A stretch of DNA of 37,555 nt from an uncultured Erysipelotrichaceae bacterium (lineage in GTDB: Bacteria; Bacillota_I; Bacilli_A; RF39; UBA660), in NCBI GenBank assembly GCA_902789425.1, contig CADANX010000008.1, positions 1 to 37,555 on the forward strand, written 5' to 3'. Position numbers and translations under genes: made by a program. How positions within the stretch are numbered: the stretch's first letter is position 1; the number at the start of each line of letters is the position of its first letter. The notes beneath the pieces are model-generated. The model did no database searches, was not told the DNA's origin, and saw only the letters and a program-made list of their open reading frames with translations. Positions 15,200 to 23,276 of this stretch are shown here, one piece after another.

Positions 15200-17734
15200 C
15201 TATTTTATTTTACTTTTTATTTCATATAACTTATTTATTGCATCAATAGGTGTCATTTCAAGTGGATTTATATTTTTAAGTTCATCAATTATTTCATTAT
15301 TTGAATCATCTTCCATAAAATCTATAGATATTTGTTCAAAACTACTACTATTATTTTTTTCTTTACTTTCATATTGTTTTAATAATTCTTCTGCTCTTTT
15401 GATAAGTGGTTTTGGTAAATTTGCAAGTGATGCAACATGTATACCATAACTCTTATCTATACTTCCTTCTTTTATTTTATGAAGAAAAGTTAGTGTACCA
15501 TTTTCTTCAATAGCAGAAACATGTACATTTTTTATATTATTATGACTTTTTGTTAAATCAGTTAATTCATGATAATGAGTTGAAAAGAATGTTTTTGCTT
15601 TAACTTGATCACTAATATATTCAATAATTGCAGCTGCTAAACTCATACCATCATATGTTGCAGTGCCCCTACCAAGTTCATCAAAAAGAATTAAACTTTT
15701 TTCTGTTGCTCCTGATATAGCACGATTTGCTTCCATCATTTCAACCATAAATGTTGACTCACCAGAAACAAGATCATCAGATGCACCAATTCTTGTAAAT
15801 ATTTTATCAAAAATTGGAAGATTTGCCTCACTTGCTGGTACGTAACTTCCCATTTGAGCCATAATTGCTGTTATTGCCATTTGTCTCATATAAGTACTTT
15901 TACCTGCCATATTAGGTCCAGTAATCAAAAGGATACAGGTATCTTTATCAAAATGAATATCGTTATCAACAAATTCATCATTAAGTACTTTTTCAACAAC
16001 TGGATGTCTTGAACCTTTTACATCTATAACGTTTTCTTCATTTAGTTTAGGTCTTACATAATTATTATCTTCAGCTACTACTGCAAGTGATGCTAGAACA
16101 TCTATATCAGAAAGACTACTTGCAAGATCTTGAAGTGCTGGAATATACTCTTTTATTTTTTCTCTTATTTCTGTAAATAATTCGTATTCTAACGATATAA
16201 TTTTTTCTTCAGCACCAAGTATTAATGCTTCTTTTTCTTTTAGAATTGGAGTAATAAATCTTTCACAATTAGATAATGTTTGTTTTCTTTCATAACCATA
16301 TTCTTCTTTTATATCTTTTATAGCTCCCTTTGATACTTCAATATAGTATCCAAAAACTTTATTGTATCCAACTTTTAGAGTTTTAATTCCTGTTTTTTCT
16401 CTTTCTTCTGCTTCTATTTTAGATACAAAATCTTTATTACCTTTTCTATTTTCTTTTATTTCATCAAGTTCACCATTATATCCTTCTTTTATTAAATAAC
16501 CTTCTTTTAAAGATATTGGTGCATCCTCATAAATACTTTTTTCAAGAAGCTCATATACATATGAAAACTCATTTATTTCATCAAATTTTAATTCTTTTAA
16601 AATACTATTTATTTTTGGTAGTTCTTTTAATGATGTTTTTAATTGTAATAAATCTCTAGCATTTGCAGATGAAAAACCTATTCTACCTATTAATCTTTCC
16701 AAGTCATATACTTTATCAAGACATTCTCTTAATTCATCTTTTAAAATGAACTCTTTCATAAGAATTTCTATCTTATCATATCTTTTTTCTATTTCTTCTT
16801 TATTAATAAGTGGATTTAAAATATATTTTTTTAGTTTTCTTGCACCCATTGCTGTTTTCGTTTTATCAAGTAACCATAGTAATGAAAATTTCTTTTCTTT
16901 TGTTTTTAAGTTTTCTATTAATTCTAAATTTCTTTTAGTATTAATATCCATTTTTAAAAATGAAGTAGGATTTATAATTTTAACTTCTTGCAAATGTGAT
17001 AAATTTCTTTTTTGAGTAGTTTCAAAATAAGAAAGTAAACATCTAACACTTTCTATTATTCTTTCATCACTTATATTTTTATAGATATATGAATAATCTT
17101 CTTTTAAATCTTTATTATTATATACAGAAATAGTCAAGTTATATATCTTTTTTACATCATCTAAAATAAGTCTATTAAAATCTGTATTAATAATTATTTC
17201 TTTTATATTACGAGTTAATATTTCACTAATTAATTCTTCATCATTATGTTCTGTTATAAACGAAAATAATTCACCAGTTGATAAATCACTATAAGAAACA
17301 ACATAAGCATATTTTAAATCTAGTATATTACCTATATAATTATTGCTACCTTCATCTAATGATTCACTATTCATGAGAGTTCCAGACGATACTATTTGAA
17401 CTATATCTCTTTTTACAATTCCTTTTGCATTTTTAGGATCTTCTGTTTGTTCACAAATTGCAACTTTATAACCTTTTTCAATTAATTTATCTAAATATAA
17501 GTTAACAGCATGATAAGGTATACCACACATTGGTACTCTTTCATCAAGCCCACAATTTTTACCAGTTAATGTTAGTTCTAATTCTTTAGATACAAGTATT
17601 GCATCTTCAAAAAACATTTCATAAAAATCACCTAGTCTAAAAAATAAAATATTATCTAAGTTATTATCTTTTATTTCTAAGTATTGTCTCATCATCGGAG
17701 ATATTTTATTTCTATCTACTTCACTTCTTGTCAT
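15200..17734 (-). CDS. mutS: DNA mismatch repair protein MutS
   Basis: Mismatch-recognition ATPase. The 844 residues hold the mismatch-binding domain I with LFFRLGDFYEMFFEDA (the Phe-x-Glu wedge, F-Y-E), the connector, core and clamp domains, and a C-terminal ABC ATPase with Walker A TGPNMAGKST near 605, the signature block SGESTFMVEM, Walker B LILFDELGRGT and the FSTHYHEL His loop. The end has the usual flexible tail and short helical dimer segment. Start ATG 17734 follows GTAGGTGAAG. It is followed by rpe. MutS and MutL are separated by about 5 kb here, whereas many Firmicutes keep them adjacent. Confidence 0.97.
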   Translation of the reverse strand: MTRSEVDRNKISPMMRQYLEIKDNNLDNILFFRLGDFYEMFFEDAILVSKELELTLTGKNCGLDERVPMCGIPYHAVNLYLDKLIEKGYKVAICEQTEDPKNAKGIVKRDIVQIVSSGTLMNSESLDEGSNNYIGNILDLKYAYVVSYSDLSTGELFSFITEHNDEELISEILTRNIKEIIINTDFNRLILDDVKKIYNLTISVYNNKDLKEDYSYIYKNISDERIIESVRCLLSYFETTQKRNLSHLQEVKIINPTSFLKMDINTKRNLELIENLKTKEKKFSLLWLLDKTKTAMGARKLKKYILNPLINKEEIEKRYDKIEILMKEFILKDELRECLDKVYDLERLIGRIGFSSANARDLLQLKTSLKELPKINSILKELKFDEINEFSYVYELLEKSIYEDAPISLKEGYLIKEGYNGELDEIKENRKGNKDFVSKIEAEEREKTGIKTLKVGYNKVFGYYIEVSKGAIKDIKEEYGYERKQTLSNCERFITPILKEKEALILGAEEKIISLEYELFTEIREKIKEYIPALQDLASSLSDIDVLASLAVVAEDNNYVRPKLNEENVIDVKGSRHPVVEKVLNDEFVDNDIHFDKDTCILLITGPNMAGKSTYMRQMAITAIMAQMGSYVPASEANLPIFDKIFTRIGASDDLVSGESTFMVEMMEANRAISGATEKSLILFDELGRGTATYDGMSLAAAIIEYISDQVKAKTFFSTHYHELTDLTKSHNNIKNVHVSAIEENGTLTFLHKIKEGSIDKSYGIHVASLANLPKPLIKRAEELLKQYESKEKNNSSSFEQISIDFMEDDSNNEIIDELKNINPLEMTPIDAINKLYEIKSKIK

Positions 17735-17792
17735 TTTACTTCACCTACTTTAAATTATAACATAATTCTAAGTAAAAGAAATGTTTTAGCAT

Positions 17793-17818
17793 AAAAAAAA
17801 GAGATTAATTATCTCTTT
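17793..17818 (-). terminator. rpsU terminator containing the stop codon
   Basis: Minus strand AAAGAGAT/ATCTCTTT with a 5-base loop, followed by eight T. The TAA of rpsU is in the loop. Confidence 0.75.
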
Positions 17819-18002
17819 CACGACTTTGTCTTTTTCTTGAATTTTTAATTCCAGCTTTTTTAGCTTCTCTTCTTTGAATTCCTGGTTTTGAATAATGCTC
17901 TCTTTTTTTGCATTCTGAAGGGATACCTGACTTTGCAACTTTTTGTTTAAATTTCTTTAATGCACCATCAACATTACCATTTTTTACTACAACCTTTGTC
18001 AC
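17805..18002 (-). CDS. rpsU: 30S ribosomal protein S21
   Basis: Small-subunit ribosomal protein, 65 residues from a GTG start at 18002. It shows VVKNGNVDGALKKFKQKVAKSG, then REHYSKPGIQRREAKK and a basic Arg/Lys tail, the S21 family pattern. A frame also opens at GTG 18011, but that codon abuts the GGGAG ribosome-binding site. The GTG at 18002 has the proper 8-base spacing, so I prefer it. It follows mtaB on the same strand, as in Bacillus (rsmE-mtaB-rpsU). Confidence 0.95.
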   Translation of the reverse strand: MTKVVVKNGNVDGALKKFKQKVAKSGIPSECKKREHYSKPGIQRREAKKAGIKNSRKRQSRERDN

Positions 18003-18073
18003 TTTTATCACTCCCTTCTTGGTTTTTACTAAAGTAATTATATCACTTGATCGGCTTTATTTCAACATTTTTT

Positions 18074-19369
18074 TTAATTATTTTGTAGCTTTTCGCCATA
18101 AAATACATCATTTTCGTATTTTAACAATTTTACATCTACTATTTTATTTTCTTCTCTTACATCAGAAACAAACTTAACTTTACCATAATTTGATAAATGT
18201 CCTATAAAATATCCATCTATATTTTGTTCTACTAACACTTCCATTTTATTGCCTAAAAATTTCTTATAATAAGTTTCTTTTAGTTCATTACTAAGACTAA
18301 TAAGCTTTCTAACTCTATCTTTTTTAACAAGTCCATCAACTTGATTACTCATAGTAGCAGCTTTAGTTCCTTCCCTTTTAGAATAAGGAAAAACGTGCAA
18401 TTCAGTAAAACCTACCTTTTTAATTGTATTTACTGTATCATTAAAATCTTCATCTGTTTCACCTGGAAATCCAACTATAACATCTGTTGTTATAGCCATA
18501 TCTTTTCTAATACTTCTTATTTCGTTTATTTTTTTAAAAAAGAATTCTAAATCATATTTTCTATTCATTAGTTTTAAGATTTTATCACATCCAGATTGGA
18601 GTGGTATATGAATATGATCAACTATTTTTTTACTATTTTTTAAAGTTTGTAAAAATTTATCATTTAAATCAGTTATTTCAACTGAAGAAATTCTTATTCT
18701 TTCAAATCCATCTATTTTTTCTAAGTCATTAAGTAAATCAGAAAAATCATAGTCTTTTATATCAAGTCCATAATGACCAGTATCTATCCCTGTTAAAACA
18801 ATTTCCTTATATCCATTTTTAGCAAGTTCTTTTACTTCATTAATTACATCATCTTTATTCTTACTTCTTATATTTCCTCTAGTGTATGGAATAATGCAAT
18901 ATGAACAAAAATTATTACATCCATCTTGAACTTTAATAAATGCTCTTGTATGATTTTCAAAATTTGATATTTTCATATCTTCAAATTTTTCTCTATTTAA
19001 TTTTTTAATTTTTACAATAGATTTTTTAGTTTTTAAATATTCTTCTAGTAAATCAACTACTTCATTTTTATATTTATTACCAATAACAATTTTAACACCA
19101 TCTATTTTAGATGCTTCTTCATATTTAATTTGTGTATAGCATCCCATTGCAATAATAATAGCATCCTTATTCTTTTTTTTGCATGATCTTATTATTTTTC
19201 TACTTTTTTGATCACTTGTATTTGTTACAGAACAAGTATTAATTACATATACATCAGCTAATTCATCAAAACTAACTATCTCATATCCCCTATTTTTAAA
19301 TTCTTTTTCAACATTTTCTGTTTCATAAATATTAACTTTACAACCTAAAGTATAAAAAGCCACTTTCAT
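18074..19369 (-). CDS. mtaB: tRNA (N6-threonylcarbamoyladenosine37-C2) methylthiotransferase
   Basis: Radical-SAM enzyme that converts t6A37 to ms2t6A37 in ANN-decoding tRNAs. The preferred start is the ATG at 19369, giving 431 residues beginning MKVAFYTLGCKVN. The N-terminal UPF0004 domain has cysteines C10, C46 and C77 for one iron-sulfur cluster. The radical-SAM motif is GCNNFCSYC (C151, C155, C158). A TRAM-like RNA-binding domain (MEVLVEQ...YFIGHLSNYGKVKF) ends the protein. The C10 GCKVN and the overall pattern fit MtaB rather than MiaB. The longer frame upstream encodes a hydrophobic stretch with no ribosome-binding site. It follows a lineage-specific gene by 47 bases and precedes rpsU. 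Confidence 0.95.
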   Translation of the reverse strand: MKVAFYTLGCKVNIYETENVEKEFKNRGYEIVSFDELADVYVINTCSVTNTSDQKSRKIIRSCKKKNKDAIIIAMGCYTQIKYEEASKIDGVKIVIGNKYKNEVVDLLEEYLKTKKSIVKIKKLNREKFEDMKISNFENHTRAFIKVQDGCNNFCSYCIIPYTRGNIRSKNKDDVINEVKELAKNGYKEIVLTGIDTGHYGLDIKDYDFSDLLNDLEKIDGFERIRISSVEITDLNDKFLQTLKNSKKIVDHIHIPLQSGCDKILKLMNRKYDLEFFFKKINEIRSIRKDMAITTDVIVGFPGETDEDFNDTVNTIKKVGFTELHVFPYSKREGTKAATMSNQVDGLVKKDRVRKLISLSNELKETYYKKFLGNKMEVLVEQNIDGYFIGHLSNYGKVKFVSDVREENKIVDVKLLKYENDVFYGEKLQNN

Positions 19370-19396
19370 CAAAATCACCAAAAATATTATAATAAT

Positions 19397-19428
19397 AAAA
19401 AAAGAATAAGTCAATTTTACTTATTCTT
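19397..19428 (-). terminator. Terminator overlapping the stop of the helical gene
   Basis: Minus strand 10-bp stem AAGAATAAGT/ACTTATTCTT, loop of seven, T run. The TAA at 19419-19417 spans the loop-stem edge. Confidence 0.75.
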
Positions 19429-20580
19429 CTTTGATAATTTCTTAATATTACTTTTTACATTCTTTTTAGCTTTCTTTATTGATGTTTGTATATTATTTAA
19501 TTCAGGATCTATTTTTTCATTTATAATTGACTCGTCATAATACTTCATTAAGTATATAAAATCTTTTTCATTTTTAAATATTTTTTTAATATATTTTCTA
19601 TCAATAAATAAAGCAAAATATGAAATATAAAATAAATCTTTTGATAATAATAATTTATTTACTAATAAATCTCTTTTTTCTATTTCTAAATTACCATTAT
19701 TATAATTTATTAATAAAAAGTTAAATATTTCTCTTGAATCTAATTTTGATACTTCTAATGCTATTTTATTCAAGCTTTCAGCAGTTAATCCATATTGAGT
19801 TAATTTTATAGCATCAGATGGATTTATTATAAGAACTAAATCAACAAATTTCTTTTCATCATCTGGTGAGATACTATAAGTATATAAAAATAAATCAAAT
19901 ATTTCATTAGTAAAATGATTATTTAAAGCTCTATTATAAATACATTTAATGACAAGATCAAATTCATCATCTGCAATATAAGGTAATACTTCATTCATAT
20001 TTACTAAATTTTTGCCTTCCATTAATCTATTTAAAATATATTCTTTATATCCTGGTAATTTATGACATAAAAGTGAAATACTCTCTTTGCTATTATCGAC
20101 TAAATAATCTATTATTTTGATAACAGTTTCTTTATCAAATAAAACATTATCACTAATAAAATCATCAAATAAATAAATACAATCTGAATACATAAATAGT
20201 AATCTATTAATGACATATCTTTTTTCTTCAAGACTTAAATATTTCATAATATTTATTAAATAAGAACTATTATCTATATAAATATTAATAATATGTTTTC
20301 TGTTTTCTTCAGTCAACTTTATATTTTCTAATAAAAATTCAAAGCAATAATAATCATTCTTAATTGATCTAATTATTTGACTAAAGTTATCTTCAAAAGA
20401 AATATTATAAGTAATAGTATCATCAAAAAATGAAATTAATTCATTCGAATTTGTACAATTCATAGAATAATAATTGGAGATTATTTTTTGTATTTTTTTA
20501 TTTGAATTAACGCGTTCTTTATTATCTTTTATGTAATTAGAAATCTTATCATGGTTATTTAATTTTAGACTTTCAAGCAT
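19417..20580 (-). CDS. Unknown all-helical protein
   Basis: I do not recognise this gene. The ATG at 20580 follows GGGAGG, giving 387 residues that begin MLESLKLNNHDKISNYIKDN. The sequence is almost entirely predicted helix, rich in N, I, L, D and K, in short amphipathic segments that could form a helical-repeat solenoid. There is no signal peptide, no membrane segment and no nucleotide-binding or catalytic motif. The C terminus is strongly basic (SIKKAKKNVKSNIKKLSKKNK), which could bind nucleic acid or membrane. It lies between a membrane-anchored protein and mtaB, in a slot that is empty in the Bacillus version of this cluster. Confidence 0.7.
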   Translation of the reverse strand: MLESLKLNNHDKISNYIKDNKERVNSNKKIQKIISNYYSMNCTNSNELISFFDDTITYNISFEDNFSQIIRSIKNDYYCFEFLLENIKLTEENRKHIINIYIDNSSYLINIMKYLSLEEKRYVINRLLFMYSDCIYLFDDFISDNVLFDKETVIKIIDYLVDNSKESISLLCHKLPGYKEYILNRLMEGKNLVNMNEVLPYIADDEFDLVIKCIYNRALNNHFTNEIFDLFLYTYSISPDDEKKFVDLVLIINPSDAIKLTQYGLTAESLNKIALEVSKLDSREIFNFLLINYNNGNLEIEKRDLLVNKLLLSKDLFYISYFALFIDRKYIKKIFKNEKDFIYLMKYYDESIINEKIDPELNNIQTSIKKAKKNVKSNIKKLSKKNK

Positions 20581-20616
20581 TAAAAAAACCTCCCTATAAT
20601 TAAATATTAACACAAT

Positions 20617-20642
20617 AAAAAAATAAGTCAATAAGACTTATT
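20617..20642 (-). terminator. Terminator overlapping the stop of the membrane-anchored gene
   Basis: Minus strand 8-bp stem AATAAGTC/GACTTATT, 5-base loop, then seven T. The TAA stop is in one arm. Confidence 0.7.
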
Positions 20643-21411
20643 GTAATTCTCTTCTAAACTTCTTTAACTTGCTTAAAAACTCTAAATCATCATCTATTTC
20701 TCTATCTCCAGTTTTATAACTTTCGAATTTTTCTTCTCTTGTTTTTGTATTTACTTTTACATCTGTACTTTTAGTTCCATATATTGGAGAAATAATTTGA
20801 GTTGGTGTGAAACCTTTACTCTTTTGTGGTGTATCTATTTCATCTAAAATTGGTTTACTACTTTTTTCATAAACTATTTTTTTTGCACCTGCTCTTTTAA
20901 CAAGTTCATCATATGAAATTATAGCACTCTTTTCTTGTTCTCTTTCAAACTCATTCAAATTAAATGTATTATCTGTTCTTTTTTCTAATTCTCTTGTTAA
21001 TCTTTCAATCTCATTATCATCATCTTCTATATCTAGTTGTTCTATTTCTTCTTTTTCAACGTGTACTGGTTTTTCTTCTATTTTTTCTTCTTCGACAAGA
21101 GGTGTTAAAGGATTCTCAACAGGTTCATCAAATTCTATTGGTTCTATTATTTCCTCTTCTTTTTCTTCTTTTGTTTTATTTATATTTTCTAATTGAAAAT
21201 CTAATTTCTTTAACTTTTCTTTTATTTTTTCTCTATCTGTTGGTACTTGCTTTCTAGCTTTATATGCTTCGATTTCTCTTTTTCTAGAAATAGCACTAAT
21301 TATTATAATTATAAGTAATAAAACTATGATAATTGCAATCATAGTAAGTAAGAATTTACTATTTCTGTCCATATTTGTAAGAATTAAAAAAAAGTCATTT
21401 AAATAATACAT
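20638..21411 (-). CDS. N-terminally anchored acidic protein with a PTQIISPIYG motif
   Basis: Unknown family. The start is the ATG at 21411, which has an AGGTGA ribosome-binding site inside the end of rsmE; a GTG at 21420 is less well placed. The protein is 257 residues. One transmembrane helix (about 20-42, nearly all I, L and V) is followed by a basic stop-transfer segment, so the bulk is cytoplasmic. Residues 80-140 are very acidic and Pro-rich and look disordered. A short conserved-looking motif FTPTQIISPIYG sits at 201-212, flanked by basic residues. The end is helical (DDLEFLSKLKKFRREL). The shape, a single anchor plus disordered tail with a linear motif, resembles adaptor proteins of the division or envelope machinery, but that is inference only. 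Confidence 0.75.
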   Translation of the reverse strand: MYYLNDFFLILTNMDRNSKFLLTMIAIIIVLLLIIIIISAISRKREIEAYKARKQVPTDREKIKEKLKKLDFQLENINKTKEEKEEEIIEPIEFDEPVENPLTPLVEEEKIEEKPVHVEKEEIEQLDIEDDDNEIERLTRELEKRTDNTFNLNEFEREQEKSAIISYDELVKRAGAKKIVYEKSSKPILDEIDTPQKSKGFTPTQIISPIYGTKSTDVKVNTKTREEKFESYKTGDREIDDDLEFLSKLKKFRRELQ

Positions 21412-21416
21412 GTTTT

Positions 21417-22124
21417 TCACCTCATAAATTCATATCGTACCGCGCTCATTACAAATATTGGAGCAGTTTCACATCTTAAAATTGTATTTCCTAGAGTTAT
21501 TCTTTCAAATCCATTTTCCTCTAAAAAATCTTCTTCTTTTTCATCAATCCCACCTTCCGGACCGACCACTATAATAATCTTATCATATTTACTAGCACAT
21601 TGCAAAACATTTTTTATAGTTTTTTCATTTTCTTTTGTACTGCATACATATTTTTTATCAAAAGGTAAATTTGCAAGTTCTTTAATGCTCAAAATACCCT
21701 CTACTTTAGGCGAAATAGTCCTATAAGATTGTTCTGAAGCTTCTTTTAAAATTCTATTCCATCTTTCTATTTTTTTATCTTCTTTTTTATCTAATTTTAC
21801 TTTAGAATTTTTCATATTAACACCAATAAAACTATGTGCACCAAGTTCTGTACATTTTTGAAGTATTAAATCTGTTTTTGTTTCATTTACAATTGCAAAA
21901 GCAATAGTAATATCTACATCAAGTTCATTATTTTCAATAATTTCTTTTACTACACTATATGAAATATTATCACTATTAATATTATCTATATTACAAAGAA
22001 ACACTTTTTTATCAAATACTATTTGTATCTTATCATCTTTTTTCATTCTCATAACTTTTGTAATATGATGTATATCATCTTTGCTAAGTTCTAGTTCTTT
22101 ATTAATTGAAAAATATCTTTGCAT
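21417..22124 (-). CDS. rsmE: 16S rRNA (uracil1498-N3)-methyltransferase
   Basis: SPOUT-family methyltransferase that modifies U1498 of 16S rRNA. The 235 residues show the N-terminal PUA-like part (MQRYF, HHITKVMRMKKDD), then KTDLILQKCTELGAHSF, RWNRILKEASEQSYR, the SAM-binding knot VVGPEGGIDEKE and ITLGNTILRCETAP. It ends RYEFMR, then TGA. Start follows TTGGTGATT. It is the first recognised gene of the rsmE-mtaB-rpsU cluster. The next gene's ribosome-binding site overlaps its final codons. Confidence 0.96.
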   Translation of the reverse strand: MQRYFSINKELELSKDDIHHITKVMRMKKDDKIQIVFDKKVFLCNIDNINSDNISYSVVKEIIENNELDVDITIAFAIVNETKTDLILQKCTELGAHSFIGVNMKNSKVKLDKKEDKKIERWNRILKEASEQSYRTISPKVEGILSIKELANLPFDKKYVCSTKENEKTIKNVLQCASKYDKIIIVVGPEGGIDEKEEDFLEENGFERITLGNTILRCETAPIFVMSAVRYEFMR

Positions 22125-22171
22125 TTTTAATCACCAAATTAATTATATAAGATTTAATTATTTAAAACAAT

Positions 22172-22198
22172 AAAAAAATGGATATTAAATATCCATTT
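22172..22198 (-). terminator. Terminator containing the stop of the AAA+ gene
   Basis: Minus strand perfect 10-bp stem AAATGGATAT/ATATCCATTT with a 3-base loop and T run. The TAA falls at the loop. Confidence 0.8.
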
Positions 22199-23207
22199 GA
22201 ACATTTTCTTTAGTAAGCCATTCACTAAATGTTTCTTTAAATACAGGTAACTCTTTTTTTATAACATCATCATATACACTAGTACAATTAACAATAGCTT
22301 GATAAATATGTTTAAAAGTCACTTGTGGTGAGTTTTCAAATCTAGCATAAGTAAAACATTTTGATAAAAGTGCTAATGAAACATCAGGGTATCTACCACC
22401 TGTTTCATATACTCTTTTATATTCACTAGTCATATTTACTATAAACTTACATACTTCTTCTAAAATCCAATCTGTATATGGAAATTTAACACCTGTTGAT
22501 GATTCGATTTTTTTTACTGATCCCATTAAGATTTTTACAGTTGTTTCTTGGTCTGGTTCACATAGTTCAACTTTTTCAAAACGTCTTAAGAATGCCTTAT
22601 CTTTAAGTAAAAATTCTTCATATTCTTTTGTTGTAGTTGCACCTATTATTTTAAGTGTTCCCCTATCAAGACCAGGTTTAAGCATATTAATAAAGTCTAC
22701 ATCACCTTTTCTTGATTCAATAACTAAAGTATGAATTTCATCAATAAATAATATAATATTTTCTTTTGCTTTTAGCTCATCAATTAAAGTTTGAAGTTTA
22801 GATTCTTCAATTCCTTCATTATTATATTTACCAAGTAATGATGATGTATTAATTTTATATATTTCAAAATTTTTAAGTGCATCTGGAATATCATTGTTAA
22901 GAATTTTATAAGCAATACCCTCTACTAAAGCAGTTTTACCTACACCTGCAGGACCAGTTAAAACTAATGATTTTTCTGGACTTAATAAAATTAAAATAGC
23001 TTTTTTTAATTCTTCATCTCTAGAAATAGCTGGATTAGTAACATACTGTTTATCAGTTAAATTTTCACCATAAGCTTGTAAAACACTAAATTTAGGTTTT
23101 TCCGGTTCTTGCTTTACTTCATTTGTTACTTCATTCATTGGTTTAATTTCAGGTTCAAAATTATTTTCAAAATCAAAATCATCAAAAATAAAATCATTGT
23201 TATCCAT
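22185..23207 (-). CDS. Single-domain ClpB/ClpC-D1-type AAA+ ATPase next to the T7SS
   Basis: 340 residues. A 40-residue acidic, probably disordered N terminus precedes one AAA+ module that follows the D1 ring of ClpA/B/C: LQAYGENLTDKQ, ISRDEELKKAILIL, Walker A GPAGVGKT at 85-92, pore-loop GKYNNEG with Tyr128, Walker B IILFIDEIHT at 151-160, sensor IIGATTTKEYE, and the paired arginine finger FLRRFEKVEL. The Clp N-domain, middle domain and second ATPase ring are absent. Start follows AAGGAGG. It lies directly after essC, with its own TATAAT just upstream. By position it could be the counterpart of actinobacterial EccA, handling T7SS substrates, but the families differ, so that is inference. Confidence 0.85.
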   Translation of the reverse strand: MDNNDFIFDDFDFENNFEPEIKPMNEVTNEVKQEPEKPKFSVLQAYGENLTDKQYVTNPAISRDEELKKAILILLSPEKSLVLTGPAGVGKTALVEGIAYKILNNDIPDALKNFEIYKINTSSLLGKYNNEGIEESKLQTLIDELKAKENIILFIDEIHTLVIESRKGDVDFINMLKPGLDRGTLKIIGATTTKEYEEFLLKDKAFLRRFEKVELCEPDQETTVKILMGSVKKIESSTGVKFPYTDWILEEVCKFIVNMTSEYKRVYETGGRYPDVSLALLSKCFTYARFENSPQVTFKHIYQAIVNCTSVYDDVIKKELPVFKETFSEWLTKENVQMDI

Positions 23208-23247
23208 AAGATATTCCTCCTTAAATATATTATATCATTTTTTTATT

Positions 23248-23276
23248 AAAAAAGTAAGAAATTTACATTTCTTACT
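23248..23276 (-). terminator. essC terminator overlapping its stop
   Basis: Minus strand 10-bp perfect stem AGTAAGAAAT/ATTTCTTACT with loop GTAA, then six T. The TAA of essC is in the first arm. Confidence 0.8.

Noticed and set aside
20964-21257. A 97-codon plus-strand frame rich in Leu and Phe
   Set aside because: It is the complement of the Glu/Lys-rich tail of the anchored protein; low-complexity mirror, not a membrane protein.
21417-21419. Mycoplasma genetic code (TGA as Trp)
   Set aside because: rsmE and the HELTH gene end in TGA at their natural C termini, and Trp residues checked in ileS are TGG.
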